Source of the DNA: an uncultured Draconibacterium sp.
GTDB lineage: Bacteria; Bacteroidota; Bacteroidia; Bacteroidales; Prolixibacteraceae
NCBI RefSeq assembly: GCF_913063105.1
Contig: NZ_CAJXYQ010000016.1
Coordinates: forward strand, 48,345 to 112,344
Reading direction: 5' to 3'
DNA length: 64,000 bases
Shown here: piece by piece, positions 40,910-49,893 of the stretch
Numbering within the stretch: the first letter of the stretch is position 1
How the letters are laid out: each line of letters opens with the position of its first letter
Notes under the pieces: model-generated
Seen by the model: the letters and a program-made list of their open reading frames with translations, nothing else
Database searches by the model: none
Told to the model about the DNA's origin: nothing
Made by a program: the position numbers and the translations under genes

Positions 40910-42214
40910 ATGGATTACAAGGGGAAGAAAGCTGCTTTTTATACGCTGGGTTGTAAGCTCAATTTTTCAGAAACATCAACCATTGCCGGCTCTTTTAAAG
41001 AAGTTGGTTTTGAGCGCGTTGATTTTGAGGAGAAGGCTGATGTGTATGTAATAAACACCTGCTCGGTTACCAACCAGGGCGATAAAGCCAGCCGAAACAT
41101 CGTGCGCAAAGCTGTAAAGCAAAATCCCAACGCAATGGTAATTGTAGTTGGGTGCTACTCGCAGTTAAAACCCGATGAAGTTGGGCATATCGAAGGTGTT
41201 GACATGGTGCTTGGCACCCAGGAAAAATTTCATATTCCGCATTACCTGGGCGATTTAAAAAAGCGCGAAACCACCGAAATAAAAACAACACGTTTAGCCA
41301 ATATAAAAAACTACCATAAAGCATTTTCGTGGGGCGATCGCACCCGAAGTTTTCTTAAAGTACAGGACGGTTGCGATTATTACTGTTCGTTTTGTACCAT
41401 ACCCTATGCACGTGGCCGAAGCCGTAACGACAACATTGCCAACACCATTGCCGAAGCTGAAAAAGCGGTAGAGAAAGGCTACAAAGAAATAATTCTTACC
41501 GGTGTTAATATTGGTGATTTCGGGAAATCAACCGGCGAAAATTTTCTCGACCTGTTAAAAGCACTTGAAAATGTCCCCGGACTTAAACGCCTGCGCTTAG
41601 GCTCAATTGAACCCAATCTGTTAAAAGATGAAATAATAGAATTAGTGGCAGGCTCAAAAGTGCTTATGCCCCATTTTCATATTCCCTTACAATCGGGGTC
41701 CGACGAAATACTTTCACTAATGAAACGCAAATATTCCACCGATCTGTTCAGAAAACGTGTGGAACGCATTCGGAAAATTGTTCCCCACGCTTTTATTGGT
41801 GTTGATGTTATAGCCGGAACCAATGGCGAAACAGAACACTATTTCCAGGAATCATTCGATTTTATCAACAGCCTTGAAATCTCGCAGTTGCATGCCTTTA
41901 CCTACTCGGAAAGGAGTGGAACACAGGCCCTAAAAATTCCTTGGAAAGTTGAGGTGGAAGAACGTAAAAACCGAACGCAAAAATACATCAATCTCTCTGA
42001 GAAGAAATTGCGTGCTTTTTACGAAAAACATATTGGCACAAACCACACAGCACTTTTTGAATCACAAAAAAGTGGAGAAAAAATGCATGGGTTCACCGAA
42101 AATTATATCAAAGTTGAGATCCCCTATCGCGAAGAACTGGTAAACACACTGGGTAGCGTAAAATTAAAATCAATTCTGCGAAACGGAAATGTTGCGGTAG
42201 ATTTCATCGCTTGA
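40910..42214 (+). CDS. mtaB: tRNA t6A37 methylthiotransferase MtaB
   Basis: Radical-SAM enzyme that adds a methylthio group to t6A37 of tRNAs. 434 residues: N-terminal cluster domain with cysteines in YTLGCKLNFSE, INTCSVTNQGD and VGCYSQLKP; radical-SAM motif CDYYCSFCTIPYARG; IEPNLLKDE and HFHIPLQSGSD in the barrel; and a C-terminal TRAM-like part. The NQGD and KLNFSE signatures mark the MtaB rather than the MiaB or RimO subgroup. Own strong promoter. Confidence 0.95.
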   Translation: MDYKGKKAAFYTLGCKLNFSETSTIAGSFKEVGFERVDFEEKADVYVINTCSVTNQGDKASRNIVRKAVKQNPNAMVIVVGCYSQLKPDEVGHIEGVDMVLGTQEKFHIPHYLGDLKKRETTEIKTTRLANIKNYHKAFSWGDRTRSFLKVQDGCDYYCSFCTIPYARGRSRNDNIANTIAEAEKAVEKGYKEIILTGVNIGDFGKSTGENFLDLLKALENVPGLKRLRLGSIEPNLLKDEIIELVAGSKVLMPHFHIPLQSGSDEILSLMKRKYSTDLFRKRVERIRKIVPHAFIGVDVIAGTNGETEHYFQESFDFINSLEISQLHAFTYSERSGTQALKIPWKVEVEERKNRTQKYINLSEKKLRAFYEKHIGTNHTALFESQKSGEKMHGFTENYIKVEIPYREELVNTLGSVKLKSILRNGNVAVDFIA

Positions 42215-42222
42215 TTTTTCCG

Positions 42223-42230
42223 TACTTTTG
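42223..42230 (+). promoter_or_regulatory. Candidate -7 element (TACTTTTG) for the phosphatase gene
   Basis: TAnnTTTG match starting nine bases after the mtaB stop, 16 nt before the next ATG. No -33 partner is visible. Confidence 0.35.
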
Positions 42231-42246
42231 CCTCAAACAACAGAAA

Positions 42247-43044
42247 ATGGACTACAAGGAATTATGCTTTCAGGTGCAGGATATTGCGCACAGCACCGGA
42301 AATTTTATTCGGGGCGAGCAAAAAAAGATTAACGAAAAAAACATTGAAATAAAAAGCGTTGCCAGCCTGGTAACTTATGTGGATAAAAACGCAGAAAAAC
42401 AAATCGTAGAAGCCTTAAAACTGTTACTCCCTGAGGCTGGATTTGTGGCTGAAGAAGGCACAGCCGATTCGAACAATGAAAAATACACCTGGTTTATCGA
42501 TCCGCTTGACGGAACAACCAATTACCTTCATGGACTGGCACCGCATTCGGTAAGCATTGCATTGGCCGAGGACGATGAGTTAGTGCTGGGTGTAGTTTAT
42601 GAAATTGGCGCCGACGAAATGTTTTATGCCTGGAAAAATGGTCCGGCCTACTGCAATGGTGAAATTATTGAAGTTGCCAAACGAGCAAAATCGGAGGATG
42701 CACTTATTGCAACAGGCTTTCCATATTATGCTTTTGATAAAGTTGATGATTATATTGATGCAATGAAACACCTGATGAAATCGACCCGCGGTATTCGCCG
42801 CTTTGGGTCGGCTGCAATTGATTTGTGTTATGTTGCTTCAGGCAGGTTCGATGCTTTTTACGAGCATGCACTACATGCCTGGGATGTGGCAGCCGGTGTA
42901 TTTATTTTACAGCAGGCTGGCGGAAAAACCACTGATTTTAACGGCGGTACCAATTGGTTATTTGGTGGCGAACTGGTTTCAGCCAGCAACGCTTATTTCC
43001 CCGAATTTTTTGGTATCGTAAACAAATACCTCGGTTCTAAATAA
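42247..43044 (+). CDS. Inositol monophosphatase family protein
   Basis: 265 residues from the ATG at 42247. Mg2+/Li+-sensitive phosphatase fold with FVAEEGTAD (Glu pair), IDPLDGTTNYLHG, and the late HAWDVAAGVFILQQAGG motif, all metal ligands present. Substrates in this family include inositol-1-phosphate, 3'-phosphoadenosine-5'-phosphate (CysQ) and fructose-1,6-bisphosphate; the sequence alone does not decide. Starts 32 bases after mtaB with its own -7-like element. Confidence 0.92.
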   Translation: MDYKELCFQVQDIAHSTGNFIRGEQKKINEKNIEIKSVASLVTYVDKNAEKQIVEALKLLLPEAGFVAEEGTADSNNEKYTWFIDPLDGTTNYLHGLAPHSVSIALAEDDELVLGVVYEIGADEMFYAWKNGPAYCNGEIIEVAKRAKSEDALIATGFPYYAFDKVDDYIDAMKHLMKSTRGIRRFGSAAIDLCYVASGRFDAFYEHALHAWDVAAGVFILQQAGGKTTDFNGGTNWLFGGELVSASNAYFPEFFGIVNKYLGSK

Positions 43045-43106
43045 ATCCGGTTTTTTGTCGGTGGAATCAGTCGTGTTTTTTTGTAAATTGCAACAAACGA
43101 ATTACC

Positions 43107-43583
43107 ATGGCCGAAAAACAAATTGCACTGCTTCAACAACAACTGGCTCGGTTAGACGAAAAAAAGTTCGACCTTGATGCCTGGAAAAAACACACGCTCA
43201 TTTTTCTTGAGCGCATATTTGGAAAAGACAATACAAAACTAAAACTTATCCAGGACCTTCACTACGATTATTCGAGCTGGAGTTTACGCGACACTGCCGC
43301 TGCCGGCAAAACAAAAGACAAAGACCCGGTAAAAATACAGGCACGCGAAATTTTGGAGGCTACCATTTTGGAGTTGGAAACACTTGGCCTGCCCGAAGTT
43401 GAAGCAAAGCAGTTAAAAGTATGGAGCCTGCTGCAAGACGAACTTACCGGGAAACAGGTAAAAGAAATTGAAGCGTTGGTAAAATCCGACGATACGGAGA
43501 AATCCGAAAAAATAAGTGCAATTCTTGAAAATCTTGAAAAAGAAAACCTTTCTTTGCTAATCGCAAAACTACTTTTGAGTTGA
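43107..43583 (+). CDS. Hypothetical helical protein
   Basis: 158 residues, charged and almost entirely helical, with a heptad-like N terminus (IALLQQQLARLDEKKFDLDAWKKH) and a Glu/Lys-rich C terminus. No signal peptide or membrane segment. The segment LKLIQDLHYDYSSWSLRD is the most distinctive. Followed three bases after its stop by a glycosyltransferase gene, so co-transcribed. No family recognised. Confidence 0.7.
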   Translation: MAEKQIALLQQQLARLDEKKFDLDAWKKHTLIFLERIFGKDNTKLKLIQDLHYDYSSWSLRDTAAAGKTKDKDPVKIQAREILEATILELETLGLPEVEAKQLKVWSLLQDELTGKQVKEIEALVKSDDTEKSEKISAILENLEKENLSLLIAKLLLS

Positions 43584-43586
43584 TTT

Positions 43587-44627
43587 ATGAGCAAAGAAAA
43601 AAAAATTGCTGTTGTTATTCTTAACTGGAACGGCGTTGAACTTTTTCCTGATTTTTTACCATCCGTAATTGAAAATTCAAGTGGCAACAACACGGAGATT
43701 ATTATTGCCGACAATGGCTCAACCGACAACTCGCTGGACTATCTGAAGGAAAACTTTCCCGAGATTACCCGTCTTGATTTAAAACAAAATTATGGCTTTG
43801 CCAAAGGCTATAACATGGCATTAAGCCAAATTGAAGCCGATTATTTTGTACTACTAAACTCGGATGTTAAAGTTGATAAAAACTGGATTCACCCCTGTAT
43901 CGAACATTTTGAACAAGATGAAAAAGTAGTGGCCGTTCAGCCTAAAGTTTTAAGTTATAACCAACCTGAACTTTTTGAATACGCCGGAGCTGCCGGAGGT
44001 TTTATCGATAAATTTGGCTACCCCTTTTGCCGCGGACGCATTTTGGACTATTGCGAAAAAGACGAAAAACAATACGAAAAGTCATCTGAAATATTCTGGG
44101 CAACAGGCGCTTGCATGTTTGTTCGGGCCGAAGTATTTAAAAACTCGGGCGGTTTGGATGCCGATTTTTGGGCACACATGGAAGAGATTGATTTGTGCTG
44201 GCGCCTAAAAAACCAGGGCTACAAAATTGTTTACGAACCGAAAAGTGTAATTTATCATTTAGGTGGTGGCAGCCTCGAATACGGTAATCCGAAAAAGGTA
44301 TTTTTAAACTTTCGGAACAACTTATACATGCTGTATAAAAACCTGCCGAAAAAAGGCTTTGGTTTTACCCTGTTAACTCGTTTGGTTTTAGACGGGGTGG
44401 CTGCATTAAAATTTTTGGCTGGCGGTGAAACCAAAGCCTTTGGAGCTGTGTTAAAAGCTCATTTTGATTTTTATAAAAATCTGACTGTATTACGCAGGAA
44501 AAGAAAGACGTTGTTGCAACAGGCCTGCGTTAACAATCACAAACAAATGTTCAGTAAAAGCATAATGTGGCAGTTTTTTATTCAGAAAAAGCATAAATTT
44601 GCCGACCTGAATTTCAATCCGGAATAA
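43587..44627 (+). CDS. Glycosyltransferase family 2 (rhamnosyltransferase-like)
   Basis: 346 residues. GT-A fold: VVILNWNGVELFPDFL at the start, IIADNGSTDNS, NYGFAKGYNMAL, LLNSDVKVDKNW as the metal-binding region, and MEEIDLCWRLKNQGYKIVYEP. This matches the WcaA/rhamnosyltransferase-like group that adds sugars to surface polysaccharides at the inner membrane face. C-terminal 90 residues have two amphipathic segments. There is no polysaccharide cluster around it; its neighbours are a helical hypothetical and a thioesterase. Confidence 0.9.
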   Translation: MSKEKKIAVVILNWNGVELFPDFLPSVIENSSGNNTEIIIADNGSTDNSLDYLKENFPEITRLDLKQNYGFAKGYNMALSQIEADYFVLLNSDVKVDKNWIHPCIEHFEQDEKVVAVQPKVLSYNQPELFEYAGAAGGFIDKFGYPFCRGRILDYCEKDEKQYEKSSEIFWATGACMFVRAEVFKNSGGLDADFWAHMEEIDLCWRLKNQGYKIVYEPKSVIYHLGGGSLEYGNPKKVFLNFRNNLYMLYKNLPKKGFGFTLLTRLVLDGVAALKFLAGGETKAFGAVLKAHFDFYKNLTVLRRKRKTLLQQACVNNHKQMFSKSIMWQFFIQKKHKFADLNFNPE

Positions 44628-44629
44628 AC

Positions 44630-45049
44630 ATGCAAAAATTAAAATTTACCGAACCCATTTATACTTACCACATTGATTTTGTAGGGCATGTAAACAATAT
44701 TATTTATGTGCAATGGCTCGAAAATGCCCGGGTAAAACTAATTGAAGCCATGGGACTTTCGATTGATGAACTGGCAGCTGAGGACGATATTTTGCCCATT
44801 ATTACCGAAACAAACATTCAGTATAAAAAACCATTTTTTCTGAGTAACGAGGTACATGTTGAGGTATGGGTGTCGGAAATGTTTAATGTTTCGGCAAATT
44901 TTAAATTCCGCTTTTTGAATGAAAAAGGAGAAATTTGTTCAAGCGCCCAACAAAAAGTTTTGTTTATCGACCGGGCCTCGCAGCGTCCTTCGCGTAAAAT
45001 TGTTAAGTACAAAACCTATTTCGAAAGTTTTCTTTTAAAAGAGGAATAG
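44630..45049 (+). CDS. Acyl-CoA thioesterase, hotdog fold
   Basis: 139 residues. Catalytic motif YHIDFVGHVNNIIYVQWLENARVKLI with the Asp, and the YKKPFFLSNEVHVEVWVSE strand pair, identify the 4-hydroxybenzoyl-CoA thioesterase/YbgC-like family. Starts two bases after the glycosyltransferase stop, so it ends a three-gene unit beginning at 43107. Related to, but clearly different from, the paralogue at 7749-8171. Confidence 0.9.
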   Translation: MQKLKFTEPIYTYHIDFVGHVNNIIYVQWLENARVKLIEAMGLSIDELAAEDDILPIITETNIQYKKPFFLSNEVHVEVWVSEMFNVSANFKFRFLNEKGEICSSAQQKVLFIDRASQRPSRKIVKYKTYFESFLLKEE

Positions 45050-45196
45050 AAAAAATCATTGTTTCATCAGCAATTCGAAACTTTTAAACCGAAGTGCTTC
45101 TAAGATTAGAATCAATTTTCAACTAACGAATAGTAGAAACTGAGGCAATAATTAGAATCAAATTTAGATTTTTAGTAAACCTTACCGCAGCAACAA

Positions 45197-45212
45197 AAGA
45201 CATATATGTCTT
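45197..45212. repeat. Perfect 16-bp palindrome upstream of the TPP riboswitch promoter
   Basis: AAGACATATATGTCTT is its own exact complement. It lies about 36 bp upstream of the -7 element at 45248 and could be an operator. The remaining gap 45050-45196 shows no gene. Confidence 0.5.
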
Positions 45213-45247
45213 AATTAAACATTAACGAATAATAAAGGTTTACTCCG

Positions 45248-45255
45248 TAATTTTG
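45248..45255 (+). promoter_or_regulatory. Candidate -7 element (TAATTTTG) of the riboswitch transcript
   Basis: TAnnTTTG match about 40 nt before the TPP aptamer; no obvious -33 box. Confidence 0.4.
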
Positions 45256-45294
45256 CCAGTTTAAAAATCCCTTATACCTTTACCGCCGATATTT

Positions 45295-45376
45295 ATGCAA
45301 TGGGGTGCCTAAAAAAATAGGGCTGAGATTATACTCACAAAACCTGATCCGGATAATGCCGGCGTAGGGAAAGCAA
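45295..45376 (+). promoter_or_regulatory. TPP riboswitch aptamer (THI element)
   Basis: Contains the conserved TPP-binding sequences GGGGTGCC, GGGCTGAGA, ACCTGATCCGGATAATGCC and GGCGTAGGGAAAGC in the right order and spacing. P2/P3 form around GCCT-loop-AGGGC and GAG-ATTATA-CTC; P4/P5 form around CCGG. Binds thiamine pyrophosphate; it lies in the leader of a TonB-dependent receptor gene. Confidence 0.95.
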
Positions 45377-45378
45377 AA

Positions 45379-45423
45379 GGGACACTGTCCCACTCCATTG
45401 GTTAGTTTATTAACCAATTTTTC
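45379..45423 (+). terminator. Expression platform: terminator hairpin competing with an antiterminator
   Basis: A small GGGAC/GTCCC hairpin (45379-45391) is followed by ATTGGTTA/TAACCAAT (45397-45417) and T5, just before the ATG at 45430. CACTCCATTG (45391-45400) can instead pair with CAATGGGGTG (45298-45307) in the aptamer: ten pairs, one G-U. That would break both aptamer and terminator when TPP is low. Confidence 0.7.
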
Positions 45424-45429
45424 AAAAAA

Positions 45430-47871
45430 ATGAGAAAATTTAGTTTGATGCTGCTTTTGCAATTGATGGCAGCAATTGCTTTTGGGCAAATTAATTTAAC
45501 GGGAGTTGTTAAAGGAGAAGGCGAGCCGCTGGCAGGAGCCAGTGTTGTGATCGACAAATCGTTTTATGGCGTATCGGCAAAGGCAGACGGTACTTTCGAA
45601 TTAAAAAACCTAAAATCGGGCAGTTATACGCTGTTGGTTTCTTTTGTTGGTTTTGAACCACAAAAGCTTGATTTACAACTCAACGAGAGTAAAAATATTG
45701 AGGTTAATCTTGTGCCTGATGTAATAATGACTGATGAAGTGCTGATTTCAGCTACACGTGCCGGGAGCAAAACACCAGTAGCCTACAGCAATGTTAGCGG
45801 CGACGAAATTGCCAAACGCAACATGGGACAAGACATTCCTTTCTTGCTCAACCTGACACCGTCGTTTGTTACCACTTCTGATGCCGGAGCCGGTGTAGGT
45901 TACACCAATTTCCGTGTTCGTGGTACAGATTTGAACCGCATCAATGTGAGTGTAAACGGTATTCCACTGAACGATGCCGAATCGCACGGAACCTGGTTTG
46001 TAGACCAGCCGGATATGGCTTCGTCGCTCGACAATGTACAAATCCAGCGTGGCGTGGGTACCTCAACCAACGGCGCAGCAGCATTTGGCGCCAGCATTAA
46101 CCTGCAAACCAATTCGTTAAACAAAGAAGCTTACGGCGAATTTAAAACAGCTGCCGGTACATTTAACACCTTTAAAAACACACTTTCAGCCGGTACCGGT
46201 CTGATCAATGATCATTTTACAGTTGACGTACGTTTGTCGAAAGTAACCTCTGATGGTTTTATCGACCGTGCCAGCTCCGACCTGAAATCGTTCTTTGTGT
46301 CGGGAGGTTATTACGCTGAAAATACAGTGGTTAAACTCAATGTATTTTCGGGATTTGAAGAAACTTACCAAGCCTGGTGGGGTGTTCCATCGGTTCGCTT
46401 AAACAACGATACCGAAGGAATGCAGCGTTATGCCGACCATTGGCTAATGTCGCAAGATGAAGTGGACCACATGATGGCGTCAGACAATCGCACCTACAAT
46501 TATTACACTTACGAAAATCAGGTTGATCACTATCAGCAAGATCACTACCAATTGCATTTTTCGCATAAATTTAATCCGGAATTAAATTTTAATGCGTCGT
46601 TGCATTATACCTATGGACGTGGGTATTACGAGAATTACAAAGCCGATGAAGACCTTGCCGACTACCTGCTGGATAATATTGAAGTTGGCGACGAGGTAAT
46701 CGAAACTACCGACCTGATTAACCGAAAATGGCTCGACAATGATTTTTATGGTTTTACCTACTCGCTAAACCATACACGCAACAACAACGATTTTACTTTT
46801 GGTGGCGGTTACAACGTTTACGATGGCAACCACTTTGGCAATGTAATTTGGGCACAATACCTGGGCGAGGCAGAATACAACCATGAATGGTACCGCAGCA
46901 ACGGTTTGAAAAAAGATTTTAATGTTTTTGCCAAATACAACTGGCAGGTTAATGAAAAACTGAACTTATTTGCCGATTTGCAATATCGTTACATTAACTA
47001 CGAGATTGAAGGTATTGATGATGACCTGCGTGTTTTAGACCAGGAGCACGATTTTAATTTCTTTAATCCCAAACTGGGTATTTTCTACCAGGTGGCCGAC
47101 AACCAGGAGCTTTACCTTTCGTATGCTGAGGCCAATCGCGAACCTAACCGGGCAGCTTTTGTTGACTACCCTGCTGGCTATGAACCTCCTGTGCACGAAA
47201 CGCTACACGATTGGGAACTGGGATACAATTTTGCCTCATCGAAATTTTCTTTTGGTGCCAATTACTATTTTATGAGCTACAAAGATCAGCTGGTGGTTAC
47301 CGGACAGATTAATGATGTAGGTTCGCCAATTATGGTAAATGTTGACAAGAGTTACCGCACGGGTATTGAGCTGCAGGCGGGTGTGCAAATTGCCTCCGAT
47401 CTCCAATGGAATGGTAACACTACTTTAAGCATTAACAAGATTAAAGATTTTACGGAATTTGTTGACAACTGGGATACTTGGGGACAAGAAGCTTATGACC
47501 TGGGCGATACCGACCTGGCATTTTCGCCAAACATAATTGCCAACAGTCAGTTTGTTTATGCTCCGGGCAAGCACTTCAGCCTTGCTTTTGTTACGCAATA
47601 TGTTGGAGAGCAATACATCGATAACACCTCAAGCTCCGATCGTGTAATTGATGCTTACCTGATAAATAACCTGAAAGCCGATTATTCGTTTACCACAAAA
47701 CTGTTTGACGAAATTACGCTTCATTTTATGGCTAACAACCTGTTTAACCACACCTACGAAACCAATGCCTGGGTATATTCATACCTTTTGGGTGGCGAAC
47801 GCTTTAAAATGGATGGCTATTATCCGCAGGCAGGTGCACATTTTATGTTTGGCGTTGATTTTAAATTCTAG
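45430..47871 (+). CDS. TPP-riboswitch-controlled TonB-dependent receptor (putative thiamine uptake)
   Basis: 813 residues. Signal peptide (1-20, ending AFGQ), carboxypeptidase-like domain (about 22-100: GVVKGEGEPLAGASV, FVGFEPQKLDL), plug domain (about 115-230: NFRVRGTDLNRINVSVNG, QIQRGVGTSTNGAAAFG) and a 22-strand barrel ending FGVDFKF. It imports a ligand through the outer membrane using TonB energy. The TPP riboswitch directly upstream indicates thiamine or a precursor; comparative work named such CFB-group receptors Omr1. No other thi gene is in the window. Followed by a terminator. Confidence 0.92.
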   Translation: MRKFSLMLLLQLMAAIAFGQINLTGVVKGEGEPLAGASVVIDKSFYGVSAKADGTFELKNLKSGSYTLLVSFVGFEPQKLDLQLNESKNIEVNLVPDVIMTDEVLISATRAGSKTPVAYSNVSGDEIAKRNMGQDIPFLLNLTPSFVTTSDAGAGVGYTNFRVRGTDLNRINVSVNGIPLNDAESHGTWFVDQPDMASSLDNVQIQRGVGTSTNGAAAFGASINLQTNSLNKEAYGEFKTAAGTFNTFKNTLSAGTGLINDHFTVDVRLSKVTSDGFIDRASSDLKSFFVSGGYYAENTVVKLNVFSGFEETYQAWWGVPSVRLNNDTEGMQRYADHWLMSQDEVDHMMASDNRTYNYYTYENQVDHYQQDHYQLHFSHKFNPELNFNASLHYTYGRGYYENYKADEDLADYLLDNIEVGDEVIETTDLINRKWLDNDFYGFTYSLNHTRNNNDFTFGGGYNVYDGNHFGNVIWAQYLGEAEYNHEWYRSNGLKKDFNVFAKYNWQVNEKLNLFADLQYRYINYEIEGIDDDLRVLDQEHDFNFFNPKLGIFYQVADNQELYLSYAEANREPNRAAFVDYPAGYEPPVHETLHDWELGYNFASSKFSFGANYYFMSYKDQLVVTGQINDVGSPIMVNVDKSYRTGIELQAGVQIASDLQWNGNTTLSINKIKDFTEFVDNWDTWGQEAYDLGDTDLAFSPNIIANSQFVYAPGKHFSLAFVTQYVGEQYIDNTSSSDRVIDAYLINNLKADYSFTTKLFDEITLHFMANNLFNHTYETNAWVYSYLLGGERFKMDGYYPQAGAHFMFGVDFKF

Positions 47872-47900
47872 CTATAAACGGTATTGAATCTTGTAAATGA

Positions 47901-47936
47901 AAATGGCTGCACAATTTCGTACAGCCATTTTTTTAT
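47901..47936 (+). terminator. Intrinsic terminator after the TonB-dependent receptor gene
   Basis: AAATGGCTG/CAGCCATTT stem with a 12-nt loop and T-rich tail, 30 nt after the stop. A weaker terminator in the other direction for the convergent gene at 47950. Confidence 0.8.
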
Positions 47937-47949
47937 ATCCATATATTCC

Positions 47950-49080
47950 TTAATCCAAAATAACTTTCCCCTCAATTTCCACCAGTAAATCATCGCGGCA
48001 AATATCGGCTACAATATAAACCACAGCCAAATCATCAAAAGCACTTTTTACCACCTTGCGTATGGCGGCATAATCTTTTCTGTTTTTTACATAAACCCGG
48101 GCGTGCCCAAACTGTGGACGAATCAAATCATCAGGCAAAGCCTTTAAAACCTTGTCTGTATACAATTGTTTCATATTATTAATGGTAACTTCGGTCTGTT
48201 TTGTTGCATCGCCAATACCCATCGTATGTTCTCCAATAATGGAAGCCGTTCCGGAAATAAAGATCATTTTTCTGTTCCGATACCGGAAGTAACGTGCACG
48301 CTCGAACTTAGGCGTGGTTTTGCTTTGGCATGCGGTGCCAACCAACACCTCGTTACTGTAGTGGTGAGCCGAAACCTGCTCCGGATTATCAATGGCCCGG
48401 GTAACCGTTTCTTTTGATTTTACGGCAACAAATTCTACAAGCACACCTCCGTGGTTCATTCCTATTCCGGTTGCCGCCGGATAACCTTCCTGGTCAAATG
48501 CTTCGCCATAAGCATCAGAACGAACATCGTTAAAAGCCTGGTAGCGCTGTTCCTCTTCATCGTAACCCAGAATATCTTCAATGTAATTCCATTGACGCAC
48601 TACAGAGTTTAAAGGAAATTGAGCAATTTCAAGCACTTCAAGCAGCTCATCAAAAGCCTTCTCGGCATTAATCCGGCAGTTGCTGTTGGAATTGGCATGT
48701 ACCGTACCCAGCAATATTTCTGTAGTTCCGTTACGAAACAAGGCTGAATGGTTGCCGTATTCATGAATCATCTGACAATCCCACAACTCCGGATCGTAAT
48801 AATACGCCTCAACAATTATTTTACAGCTTAACGGTGGTTGAGAAATAAAACTCAACAGCAAATCGTTGCCAAACATGTCTTTCAACTGCAAGCGCAAATT
48901 GATTAACAATTTATCGTATTCTTTGTGTGATTTAGTGTCAACAAAAAAATTCAGTTTAATGATTCGTTTGCCCGAATTAATTTTTGTTAGCTGCTGGAGG
49001 CAACTTTGCAGTTGTTCCTGCAGGTCGCCACAAGCCTTTTCAGGCTTTATATATGTTCTGTCTCCGTTTAAAAAATACAT
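47950..49080 (-). CDS. Chorismatase (FkbO/Hyg5)-like / Rid-family-like protein
   Basis: 376 residues from the ATG at 49080, which has GGGGAG a few bases upstream; a TTG at 49098 is the alternative. The C-terminal half has YjgF/Rid-like features, in particular FISGTASIIGEHTMGIGD with TEVTINNMKQL, and GMNHGGVLVEFVAVKS, a plan seen in chorismatase-type enzymes. The N-terminal 150 residues match nothing I recognise. If a chorismatase, it would hydrolyse chorismate to a dihydroxy-acid or hydroxybenzoate; a Rid-type deaminase is the other option. Stands alone between terminators. Confidence 0.55.
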   Translation of the reverse strand: MYFLNGDRTYIKPEKACGDLQEQLQSCLQQLTKINSGKRIIKLNFFVDTKSHKEYDKLLINLRLQLKDMFGNDLLLSFISQPPLSCKIIVEAYYYDPELWDCQMIHEYGNHSALFRNGTTEILLGTVHANSNSNCRINAEKAFDELLEVLEIAQFPLNSVVRQWNYIEDILGYDEEEQRYQAFNDVRSDAYGEAFDQEGYPAATGIGMNHGGVLVEFVAVKSKETVTRAIDNPEQVSAHHYSNEVLVGTACQSKTTPKFERARYFRYRNRKMIFISGTASIIGEHTMGIGDATKQTEVTINNMKQLYTDKVLKALPDDLIRPQFGHARVYVKNRKDYAAIRKVVKSAFDDLAVVYIVADICRDDLLVEIEGKVILD

Positions 49081-49209
49081 CCTTCTCCCCTTACTCAAAA
49101 AATGAAGTACAAATATGGGTGTTTTTTATTTCTAAAAAATGATTTCGATTAAAATTATCCTGCAATTAGAAATGCCCCGCAAAATGCACTCAAACAACTG
49201 ATTAAAAGC

Positions 49210-49890
49210 CTAATAATCTCCATCTGCGGTTGCCCCATTCAGCACTGCTTCAGTTGATCCAATTCCTAAACGGTCGGCACCCTGCTCGAGAAAGGCTACG
49301 GCTATTTCCCAATCCCGGATTCCTCCCGAAGGTTTTACCTGCATTTTATCGCCAACCGCTTTTACCATCACCTCAATGTACTCCGGTTTGGCTCCCCCCG
49401 GCCCAAAACCTGTTGAGGTTTTTACAAAATCGGCACCGGCTTCGTACGATAATTCGCAGGCTTTTGCAATTTGCTCCAGGGTTAAATGGCCACTTTCCTG
49501 GATAACTTTTACCAGCACATTGTGTTGGTGCGCTACTTCTACAACGGCTTTTATATCGTCACGCACATAATCGTATTCTCCCGATAAGAATCGGCCAATA
49601 TTCATTACCATATCAATTTCGTCAGTACCGTCTTTTATGGCCTGTTTTGCCTGAAATGCTTTCACCGGCGTGGCATCAGCTCCGTGTGGAAAACTCAGCA
49701 CACACGATACTTTTACACCGCTGTCTTTCAACAAATCTTTTGCAGCTTTTATATCGCATGGCTTTACACACATGCTAAATACCTTGTTTTTGATACACAT
49801 TTCGGCATTGGTCTTTAAATCGGCCAAGGTTTGTTCGGGTTTTAAAACCGCATGATCTATGGTTTTCGCTACTTGTTCTTTTGTATACAT
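49210..49890 (-). CDS. deoC: Deoxyribose-phosphate aldolase
   Basis: 226-residue class I aldolase that splits 2-deoxyribose-5-phosphate to acetaldehyde and glyceraldehyde-3-phosphate. IDHAVLKPEQT, DEIDMVMNIG, and the Schiff-base lysine in ADFVKTSTGFGPGGA, with VKPSGGIRDW following. Length is typical of the short DeoC group. It starts three bases after the xseB stop, so it ends an xseA-xseB-deoC transcript; no other nucleoside catabolism gene is near. Confidence 0.95.
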   Translation of the reverse strand: MYTKEQVAKTIDHAVLKPEQTLADLKTNAEMCIKNKVFSMCVKPCDIKAAKDLLKDSGVKVSCVLSFPHGADATPVKAFQAKQAIKDGTDEIDMVMNIGRFLSGEYDYVRDDIKAVVEVAHQHNVLVKVIQESGHLTLEQIAKACELSYEAGADFVKTSTGFGPGGAKPEYIEVMVKAVGDKMQVKPSGGIRDWEIAVAFLEQGADRLGIGSTEAVLNGATADGDY

Positions 49891-49893
49891 TAT

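Noticed and set aside
45280..45489. 69-residue minus-strand ORF over the TPP aptamer
   Set aside because: The plus strand carries a highly conserved riboswitch and receptor start here.
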